From: JACRAR01 sp041674465
GTDB lineage: Bacteria; Pseudomonadota; Gammaproteobacteria; Burkholderiales; Rhodocyclaceae
NCBI GenBank assembly: GCA_041674465.1
Contig: JBAYVV010000108.1
Location: 1-13,292, forward strand
Length of the DNA stretch: 13,292 nucleotides
Direction: 5' to 3'
The notes below the pieces were generated by a model. It saw only the letters and a program-made list of their open reading frames with translations, searched no databases and was not told where the DNA came from. Positions 7,858 through 13,292 of the stretch are shown piece after piece; positions within the stretch are counted from its first letter, which is position 1; each line of letters begins with the position of its first letter. The translations under genes were made by a program, and so were the position numbers.

Positions 7858-8645
7858 TTTTCGAGCGCAGAAAAATAATTGATCAGGCCAGCCAGCAAGC
7901 CCTCGTCGCCAGCGGCGGTCGGCACCAGGCACTGCAGTCCGAGGGCGCGTCCGGCCTCGACGATGCGCTGATGCGTCGCAAACAGCGGGGTATTGCGCAA
8001 TGCCGCCTGACCGGTGCTGCCGATCATTTCAAAGAGGTTGCGCAAACCTTCGCTGCTGGTTACGGTGATCGCATCGAGTTGCCGGTTGGCCCAGAGTTGC
8101 AGGATGGGCGTGGCATCCCTGTCGGGTTTGCCGCGCCGGTAACAGGTCACGAACTCCACCTTGGCGCCACGTGTGGCGAGCGTGTCGCCCAACAGTTCGC
8201 GTCCGCCGTCGCCGCGCAAAATCACTACGCGTTTGCCTGCCATCGCAGTAGCCTGCATCTGCGGCAATTCAAGGAGTGCTTCGGAATCGTGGCGTTCGGT
8301 TGGAGCGATTACATCGCGGATACCGAAACGTGCCACTTCCCGCGCACTTCCCCCGCCCATCACGGCAACCGGCAAATGCTCGGGCCACGGCCGCTGGGCA
8401 CAGATCAGCGTCAAGGCCTTGTTCACTGCATTGGGGCTGACGAACACCGCCAGGTCGATGGCATCCAGCCGCTGCGCGAGGTCACGCAAGGGCTGGCTAT
8501 CCTCGACGTCCTGGATTTCCAATACCGGAAACAGCACCGCATGACCACCCTGCCGTTCGATCTCTGCAACCAGATGGCCGGCCTGCGCTGCGGGACGGGT
8601 GACCACGAGATGCCTGCCAGACAAGCACTTGGCTGTGTCCAACAC
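7854..8645 (-). CDS. hemD: Uroporphyrinogen-III synthase
   Basis: 263 aa. It cyclises hydroxymethylbilane with inversion of ring D to uroporphyrinogen III, the common precursor of heme, siroheme and cobalamin. Recognisable features are VVTRP (14-18), FPVLEI (39-44), FVSPNAV (68-74), the RGDGGRELL loop (144-152) between the two lobes and TSSEGL (196-201), in the order expected for this divergent but structurally conserved family. The start is GTG at 8645 (or TTG at 8642). It sits 1 nt outside the CTAG end of an inserted palindromic element, so the leader is element-derived: AGG about 7 nt upstream belongs to the element's terminal repeat. Without the element the GTG would follow the hemC TAG by one base, as in a tightly coupled hemC-hemD pair. 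The stop overlaps hemX by 4 nt. Confidence 0.94.
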   Translation of the reverse strand: MLDTAKCLSGRHLVVTRPAAQAGHLVAEIERQGGHAVLFPVLEIQDVEDSQPLRDLAQRLDAIDLAVFVSPNAVNKALTLICAQRPWPEHLPVAVMGGGSAREVARFGIRDVIAPTERHDSEALLELPQMQATAMAGKRVVILRGDGGRELLGDTLATRGAKVEFVTCYRRGKPDRDATPILQLWANRQLDAITVTSSEGLRNLFEMIGSTGQAALRNTPLFATHQRIVEAGRALGLQCLVPTAAGDEGLLAGLINYFSALEK

Positions 8646-8679
8646 TCTAGGGCCTGTTCACAATTAATCGGCGCGATGC

Positions 8680-8780
8680 GTTGTTGCCCAATGCGGATGG
8701 CCGCGCGAAGCGAGTCGAAGTCAATGGCCATCCCCCTTGGCGAGACGAGCAACAAAGCGGACGCCGCATTGGGCAGCAAC
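8680..8780. repeat. Internal inverted repeat pair 1 of the palindromic element
   Basis: GTTGTTGCCCAATGCGG (8680-8696) and CCGCATTGGGCAGCAAC (8764-8780) are reverse complements at 16 of 17 positions, separated by 67 bp. They can form a stem in the left half of the element when it is transcribed as part of the hem message. Confidence 0.8.
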
Positions 8781-8787
8781 CCGAAGG

Positions 8788-8888
8788 GAACGGTGAAAAT
8801 GGCCGCCATTGCGGCGTTACTCGCTCCTTATTGGGAGCAACCCAACCACGTCGCTCGCGCCTTGCACTGTCAGCCATTTTCATCGTTC
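8788..8888. repeat. Internal inverted repeat pair 2 of the palindromic element
   Basis: GAACGGTGAAAATGGC (8788-8803) and GCCATTTTCATCGTTC (8873-8888) are reverse complements at 15 of 16 positions, separated by 69 bp. A small hairpin, GCTCC (8823-8827) with GGAGC (8834-8838), lies between them. With pair 1 and the terminal repeats the element can fold into a three-stem structure. Confidence 0.75.
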
Positions 8889-8916
8889 GCACACGTCGCT
8901 TAATTGTGAACAGGCC

Positions 8917-9852
8917 CTAGCCCAGTGCGGCGAGAATCTCGACGGCGCCCTGGGCACGCAATTGCGCAGCCAGTTCCAGTCCCAGTGCCTCGGGGTCGGC
9001 CGCGGCACCTTTGAGTTCGGCACAGGCAAAGCGCTGACCATCGGGGGTGGCGACAAAGCCGCGCAAACGCAACTGCTGATCCTCCTGCATCAGCGCATAA
9101 GCGCCAAGGGGCACTTCACAGCTGCCCGCCAGGGCGCGCGAAACGGCACGCTCGGCGCGGACGCAGGCCGCCGTGGCGAAATCATTCAAGGGCGCCATCC
9201 AGGCGGCAACTTCCGGCCGGGACGACAGCGCCTCGATGCCCAGCGCGCCCTGCCCTGCGGCTGGCAATGACTGCTCGGCCGGCAGCACGGCACGAACGCG
9301 CTCACCGAGGCCAAGCCGGGTCAACCCCGCTGCCGCCAGTATGATTGCATCATAGTCGCCGGCATCGAGCTTGCGCAGGCGGGTATCGAGATTGCCGCGC
9401 AAGCTGGTGACCGCGAGGTAGGGGAAGTTGGCATGCAATTGCGCCTCGCGACGCAGGCTGGAAGTGCCGACGATAGCGCCCGGCGGCATCTCGTCAAGAC
9501 TGGCGTATTTGTTCGAGACGAAGGCGTCGAGCGGTACTTCGCGCGGACCGATGGCGACCAACGCAAACTCCGCTTCGAGCTGCATCGGCACATCTTTCAT
9601 GGAATGCACGGCGATATCGGCGCTGCCATCGAGCAGCGCGGTTTCCAGTTCCTTGACGAAAAGTCCCTTGCCGCCGACCTTGGCGAGAGGACGATCAAGG
9701 ATCTGATCGCCGCGCGTAGTCATGCCAAGCAACTCGACACTGCTGGCTGGGTATAATCGTTGCAGCAGTCCCCGCACGTGTTCCGCCTGCCATAAGGCTA
9801 AACGCGATTCGCGGGTGGCAATAACAATGCGTGCGGGAGGATTTTTGTTCAC
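8917..9852 (-). CDS. hemC: Porphobilinogen deaminase (hydroxymethylbilane synthase)
   Basis: 311 aa from the GTG chosen here. It joins four porphobilinogen units into hydroxymethylbilane. Features in order: IVIATRESRLALWQAEHV (9-26), TTRGDQILDRPLAKVGGKGLF with the substrate-site Asp and Lys residues (45-65), HSMKDVP (83-89), GTSSLRREAQL (129-139), LRGNLDTRL (151-159), AGQGALGIE (199-207) and the dipyrromethane cofactor cysteine in LAGSCEVPLG (Cys245). All catalytic parts are present. The start is uncertain: GTG at 9852 has a weak GGA 6 nt upstream; a TTG at 9867 would add five residues and has no ribosome-binding site. No in-frame ATG exists near the start. The TAG stop lies in the CTAG at the end of the palindromic insertion. 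hemC is the first gene of the hem run and is divergent from ppc. Confidence 0.95.
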   Translation of the reverse strand: MNKNPPARIVIATRESRLALWQAEHVRGLLQRLYPASSVELLGMTTRGDQILDRPLAKVGGKGLFVKELETALLDGSADIAVHSMKDVPMQLEAEFALVAIGPREVPLDAFVSNKYASLDEMPPGAIVGTSSLRREAQLHANFPYLAVTSLRGNLDTRLRKLDAGDYDAIILAAAGLTRLGLGERVRAVLPAEQSLPAAGQGALGIEALSSRPEVAAWMAPLNDFATAACVRAERAVSRALAGSCEVPLGAYALMQEDQQLRLRGFVATPDGQRFACAELKGAAADPEALGLELAAQLRAQGAVEILAALG

Positions 9853-9854
9853 TG

Positions 9855-9883
9855 TTGATCCGGCCAAAGGAAAGATTCATGAT
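9855..9883 (+). promoter_or_regulatory. Putative sigma70-type promoter for ppc
   Basis: TTGATC (9855-9860, 4/6 match to the -35 consensus) and CATGAT (9878-9883, 4/6 match to -10) are separated by exactly 17 bp. A transcript from here would have a leader of roughly 110 nt before ppc. The -35 element abuts the hemC start codon, so the divergent promoters would be close together. The support is consensus matching only. Confidence 0.33.
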
Positions 9884-9934
9884 GTCTGGCAGGCGCTGAA
9901 ATGCTGCACTTTCGCCGCCCCTCGATGGTTGTGG

Positions 9935-9943
9935 ATTCTAGCA
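9935..9943 (-). promoter_or_regulatory. Putative extended -10 promoter for the hem operon
   Basis: The minus strand reads TGCTAGAAT, an extended -10 (TGn plus TAGAAT, 5/6 to consensus). No good -35 lies 17 bp upstream (AGATCG), which is tolerated by extended -10 promoters. Transcription would begin near 9928, giving hemC a leader of about 75 nt. Confidence 0.4.
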
Positions 9944-9998
9944 CGGCCGCCTTCTGCCGATCTTGAATGCAGCCCGGCCGATGCTCGATGGACAAGCC

Positions 9999-12770
9999 AT
10001 GCAAGCCCCCTCTGACGATGCCGTAACCATGGACAAGGATCAACCGCTCCGCGATGATATTCGTCTGCTCGGACGACTGCTCGGCGACACCTTGCGCGAC
10101 CAGGATGGCGAGGTGGCCTTCACCACCGTCGAGCGCATCCGCCAACTGGCGATTCGCTTCCATCGCGACGACGATCATGCTGCACGTGGTGAGCTGGGTG
10201 CGCTGCTGGACAGCCTGAGCCGGGACCAAACCAACCAGGTGGTGCGCGCCTTCAGTTATTTTTCACACTTCGCCAACATTGCCGAAGACCAGCATCACAT
10301 TCGCCGCTCGCGTGCCCACGCCATTGCCGGATCGCCGCCGCGCGCGGGCAGCCTGCCGCATGCCTTGACCCGCGCCCTGGCTGGCAACGTCGACGTGCGC
10401 GGTCTGCAAAATTTTTTCACCGCTGCGTTGATCAGCCCCGTGCTCACGGCGCACCCGACCGAAGTGCAGCGCAAAAGCATACTCGATGCCCAGTGGCAGA
10501 TCGCCCGCCTGCTCGATGAACGGGACAAGACCAGCCTGACCCCCGAAGAGCGCGAACTGAACGACGAAACCTTGCGCCGCACGGTGCTGTCGCTATGGCA
10601 GACGCGCATGCTGCGGCGCGCCAAGCTTTCGGTCATGGATGAAGTCGCGAATGCCCTGGCCTACTACGACACCACCTTCCTGCGCGAATTGCCGCGACTC
10701 TACAATGCGCTCGAAGACCTGCTCGTCGCCACGGTCACGAAATGGGATGCAACCGAACTGCCGGCTTTTCTGCGCCCCGGCTCCTGGATCGGTGGCGACC
10801 GCGACGGCAATCCGTTCGTGACGTCAGCCGTGCTCGGCACGGCAATGCGCGCGCAAAGCCGCAAGGCGCTGTCCTTCTACCTCGAACAGTTGCATGCGCT
10901 GGGTTCAGAGCTGTCCTCGACCACCCTGCTGGTCGACATCTCCGACGAGCTCAAGACGCTCGCCGCAGCATCGCCGGACCACAATCCGCATCGCGACGAC
11001 GAACCCTATCGCCGCGCCATCGCGGGACTCTATGCCCGACTCGCCGCTACCGCGCAGCAGCTGGACGACTTCGAAGCCCCGCGCCATGCTGTTGCCAGGG
11101 CGAATGCCTACGCCAGCCCGGCCGAACTGCTGGCCGATCTGGATGTCATTCACCGCTCCCTGCTGGCCAACCGCTCCGCCTTGCTGGCGCGCGGGCGCCT
11201 GCGCAACCTGCGCCGCGCCGTCTCGATATTCGGCTTTCATCTGGCGTCGCTTGACCTGCGCCAGAATTCTTCGGTGCATGCCCGGACAGTCGCCGAGTTG
11301 CTCGCGGTTTCGCGTCCCGGCACCGATTACGCCAACCTCGATGAAGAGCAGCGGATCATTTTGCTGCTCGAAGAACTGGCCACGCCGCGGCTGCTGACCT
11401 CACCCTATGTCCGCTACTCGGACGAGACCAACAGCGAACTCGCCATTTTCCACACTGCCCGCAGCCTGCATGAGCGCTATGGCAAGGCTGCGATCGAGAA
11501 CGTCATCATCTCCCAGACCAACAGTGTCTCGGACCTGCTCGAAGTCGCCTTGCTGCTCAAGGAAGCCGGCTTGTTGCGGCCCCTGGAAGGTCAGCTCGAT
11601 GTCAACATCGTGCCGCTCTTCGAGACCATCGATGACCTTGCGCATTGCGGCAGCATCATGAATCGCCTGCTCGGCCTGCCACTCTACAATCGCTTGCTGG
11701 GTTCGCGCCGCGCCATGCAGGAAGTCATGCTCGGCTATTCCGACAGCAACAAGGACGGCGGCTTTCTCACCTCGGGCTGGTCCCTCTACCGTGCAGAAAC
11801 CGCGCTGGTTGAAGTGGCACGTCGCCACGGTGTCACTTTGCGGCTGTTCCACGGCCGCGGCGGTTCGGTCGGGCGCGGCGGCGGCCCCAGCTACGAAGCC
11901 GTGCTGGCGCAGCCGCAAGGCGCTGTCCAGGGCGCCATCCGCATCACCGAACAGGGTGAAGTGATCGCCTCGAAATATGCCAATCCCGAACTCGGCCGGC
12001 GCAACCTGGAGATTTTCATTGCCGCCACGCTCGAAGCGAGCCTGTTGCCGCATCAGCACGACGCCCCGAGTCCGACATTCCTGGCCGCCATGGAGGAACT
12101 TTCCGCGCATTCCTATCGCGCCTATCGCCACCTGGTTTATGAAACACCGGGCTTCGAGCGCTATTTCTGGGAATCCACCGTGATCAGCGAAATCGCCGCC
12201 CTGAACATCGGCAGCCGCCCGGCTTCGCGCAAGCAGACCCACGCGATCGAGGATTTGCGCGCCATTCCCTGGGTCTTCTCGTGGTCCCAATGCCGCCTGA
12301 TGCTGCCCGGCTGGTATGGCTTCGGCACGGCAGTGCACGCTTACCGGAACAGCCACGGCGAGGCTGGCATGCGCCTGCTGGCGGAGATGAATCGTGAATG
12401 GGGATTTTTCCGCACCATGCTGTCCAACATGGACATGGTGCTGGCCAAAAGCGACATCGCCATTGCCGAGCGCTATGCCCAACTGGTCCAGGACGAGGCA
12501 TTGCGCAATGCCATCTTCCCCCGCCTCAAGGCAGAATGGCAGGCTGCGCGCGAAGCCCTGCTCGCAATCACGGGGCAAGCACAGCTGCTGGACGGCAACC
12601 CGCTGCTCAAGCGCTCGATCCGCAACCGCTTCCCCTATCTCGATCCACTCAACCACCTGCAGATCGAACTGCTGCAACGCCACCGTGCCGGCGACAGCGA
12701 CGAGCGCGACCGGCGCAGCATCTACCTGACCATCAACGGGATCGCGGCCGGCTTGCGGAATAGCGGCTAA
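9999..12770 (+). CDS. ppc: Phosphoenolpyruvate carboxylase
   Basis: 923 aa from the ATG chosen. It adds bicarbonate to PEP, giving oxaloacetate to refill the TCA cycle. All family signatures are intact: catalytic VLTAHPTEVQRKS (His152), GSWIGGDRDGNP (261-272), MLGYSDSNKDGG (577-588), the glycine-rich loop FHGRGGSVGRGGGP (617-630), NIGSRPASR (736-744), IPWVFSWSQCR (756-766) and the C-terminal RNSG with its conserved glycine end. The size is normal for the bacterial form. The start is ambiguous: ATG at 9981, 9999 and 10029 are in frame. 9999 has GGA 6 nt upstream and is preferred; 10029 would begin with MDKDQPLRDDIRLLG, where family similarity starts, but lacks a ribosome-binding site. The TAA stop overlaps the stop of the convergent regulator gene. 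Confidence 0.97.
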   Translation: MQAPSDDAVTMDKDQPLRDDIRLLGRLLGDTLRDQDGEVAFTTVERIRQLAIRFHRDDDHAARGELGALLDSLSRDQTNQVVRAFSYFSHFANIAEDQHHIRRSRAHAIAGSPPRAGSLPHALTRALAGNVDVRGLQNFFTAALISPVLTAHPTEVQRKSILDAQWQIARLLDERDKTSLTPEERELNDETLRRTVLSLWQTRMLRRAKLSVMDEVANALAYYDTTFLRELPRLYNALEDLLVATVTKWDATELPAFLRPGSWIGGDRDGNPFVTSAVLGTAMRAQSRKALSFYLEQLHALGSELSSTTLLVDISDELKTLAAASPDHNPHRDDEPYRRAIAGLYARLAATAQQLDDFEAPRHAVARANAYASPAELLADLDVIHRSLLANRSALLARGRLRNLRRAVSIFGFHLASLDLRQNSSVHARTVAELLAVSRPGTDYANLDEEQRIILLLEELATPRLLTSPYVRYSDETNSELAIFHTARSLHERYGKAAIENVIISQTNSVSDLLEVALLLKEAGLLRPLEGQLDVNIVPLFETIDDLAHCGSIMNRLLGLPLYNRLLGSRRAMQEVMLGYSDSNKDGGFLTSGWSLYRAETALVEVARRHGVTLRLFHGRGGSVGRGGGPSYEAVLAQPQGAVQGAIRITEQGEVIASKYANPELGRRNLEIFIAATLEASLLPHQHDAPSPTFLAAMEELSAHSYRAYRHLVYETPGFERYFWESTVISEIAALNIGSRPASRKQTHAIEDLRAIPWVFSWSQCRLMLPGWYGFGTAVHAYRNSHGEAGMRLLAEMNREWGFFRTMLSNMDMVLAKSDIAIAERYAQLVQDEALRNAIFPRLKAEWQAAREALLAITGQAQLLDGNPLLKRSIRNRFPYLDPLNHLQIELLQRHRAGDSDERDRRSIYLTINGIAAGLRNSG

Positions 12771-13292
12771 GTTGTCCCTTCCTCCTTGAGCAAGGCCTTG
12801 ATCAACGGCCATTGCCGCCGGCTTACCGGGAGAGTTTCGCTTAGGCCGCGCAGGAGAATCCGCCAGTGATTCTCCTGCGCCGAGTTGTCGCGTTCGACGC
12901 CGATGATCGCTTCGCGCGCCACCAGACAGTTGCGATGGCTACGGATAAAACGCTCCGCGAACTCTTCCTCGAGGTGAGTCAGCGATTCCTCGATCAGATA
13001 TTCTCGCTCATGCGTTTGGGCTGTCACATACTTCAGCTCGGCACGCAAAAACAAAATTTCATTCAGAGGCACCAGCAGGATGCGACCGCGTTCTGTCGAA
13101 TGCAGGTGGGTGCGGCCCTGCGGCGCCAGGCTGCGCAGCGCTGCCAGGCTAGGCAAGCTGGCCGGCAGTTTTTTTAGCGCGGCCAGCAGACGTTGCGCAC
13201 GCACCGGCTTGAGCAGATAGTCGATCGCATTGAGGTCAAAAGCCTGCACCGCATACTGATCATAGGCCGTGACAAAAATTACCGGCGGTGCG
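12767..13292 (-). CDS. AlgR/LytR-type response regulator, N-terminal part outside the window
   Basis: 174 residues of the C-terminal end are visible. The segment PPVIFVTAYDQYAVQAFDLN continuing into AIDYLLKPV is the second half of a receiver domain, with the switch Thr (VTA) and the conserved Lys of LKP; the phosphorylated Asp lies beyond the window. After a linker of about 30 residues comes a LytTR DNA-binding domain: RILLVPLNEILFLRAELKYV, then FIRSHRNCLVAREAIIGVER and LPVSRRQW. This is the AlgR/LytR architecture: a phosphorylated dimer binding promoter repeats. Its partner kinase is probably encoded upstream (to the right). In Pseudomonas, algR lies directly before hemC-hemD; here ppc sits between, on the opposite strand. 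Targets are unknown. An in-frame GTG at 13249 is not the start. Confidence 0.92.
   Translation of the reverse strand, partial: APPVIFVTAYDQYAVQAFDLNAIDYLLKPVRAQRLLAALKKLPASLPSLAALRSLAPQGRTHLHSTERGRILLVPLNEILFLRAELKYVTAQTHEREYLIEESLTHLEEEFAERFIRSHRNCLVAREAIIGVERDNSAQENHWRILLRGLSETLPVSRRQWPLIKALLKEEGTT

Larger units (their letters stand above)
8647..8920. mobile_element. MITE-like palindromic element between hemC and hemD
   Basis: Perfect terminal inverted repeats: 8647-8667 and 8900-8920 are exact reverse complements over 21 bp (core GGCCTGTTCACAATTAA). Each end carries CTAG. Because CTAG is palindromic it can be read either as part of the repeat or as a 4-bp target duplication; if duplicated, the element proper is 8651-8916 (266 bp). 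A CTAG target fits the YTAR preference known for IS5-group transposases; a 2-bp TA duplication with ends GGGCCTG is an equally possible reading. There is no transposase; the open frames inside are short and exist on both strands, as expected of a palindromic sequence. It is most simply a non-autonomous derivative mobilised by a transposase elsewhere. The right CTAG contains the hemC stop codon (TAG on the minus strand, 8917-8919), which is preserved. Confidence 0.85.

Noticed and set aside
8647..8892. Small protein genes within the palindromic element
   Set aside because: Frames exist on both strands and end in the terminal repeat itself; explained by the repeat structure.
7971..8903. 310-codon plus-strand frame across hemD and the palindromic element
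   Set aside because: Antisense to hemD and then crossing an inserted repeat; no family resemblance.
11400..12812. 470-codon open frame antisense to ppc
   Set aside because: It lies opposite intact ppc coding sequence and looks like a product of high-GC codon use; the translation has no recognisable domain and no ribosome-binding site was evident.
1..13292. CRISPR arrays, tRNA genes, prophage or toxin-antitoxin modules
   Set aside because: No regularly spaced repeats, cloverleaf-like sequences or matching protein families were seen on either strand.

Overview
The window looks like a chromosomal segment of a betaproteobacterium. A Rhodocyclales or neighbouring lineage is my best guess, from the high GC content, the style of the DnaE, HemX/HemY and PEP carboxylase proteins and the 5S rRNA sequence; this is inference and no database was searched. 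Most of the window is ordinary, tightly packed housekeeping DNA.

Layout, left to right. Positions 1-105 are the 3' part of a 5S rRNA, the end of an rRNA operon, followed by a strong terminator hairpin. A tiny gene for a 39-residue lysine-rich protein (278-397, + strand) sits behind its own TATAAT box. It converges on a long minus-strand run, with a shared hairpin at 411-446 between the two transcription units. In order of transcription (right to left) the minus-strand run is hemC (porphobilinogen deaminase), hemD (uroporphyrinogen-III synthase), hemX, hemY, a coniferyl-aldehyde-type aldehyde dehydrogenase, and dnaE (DNA polymerase III alpha subunit). On the right, ppc (PEP carboxylase, + strand) is divergent from hemC and converges on the C-terminal part of an AlgR/LytR-type response regulator that runs off the window. 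The stop codons of these last two genes overlap.

How the genes work together. HemC and HemD carry out consecutive steps of tetrapyrrole synthesis (porphobilinogen to hydroxymethylbilane to uroporphyrinogen III). HemX and HemY are the membrane proteins usually encoded behind them. hemD, hemX and hemY are joined by overlapping stop/start codons, so they are probably translationally coupled. The AlgR-like regulator near hemC recalls the algZ-algR-hemC-hemD arrangement of Pseudomonas, here with ppc between.

The one clearly non-housekeeping element is a compact palindromic insertion of about 270 bp (8647-8920) exactly between hemC and hemD. It has perfect terminal inverted repeats, a CTAG at each end that fits a target duplication, and two further internal inverted-repeat pairs. 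It encodes no transposase, so it is best described as a MITE-like, non-autonomous element. It lies in the hemC stop codon without disrupting it, and its end now supplies the sequence just upstream of the hemD start. A second small oddity is a fourfold 10-bp tandem repeat just upstream of dnaE. I see no CRISPR array, phage, toxin-antitoxin pair or other obviously undescribed multi-gene system.
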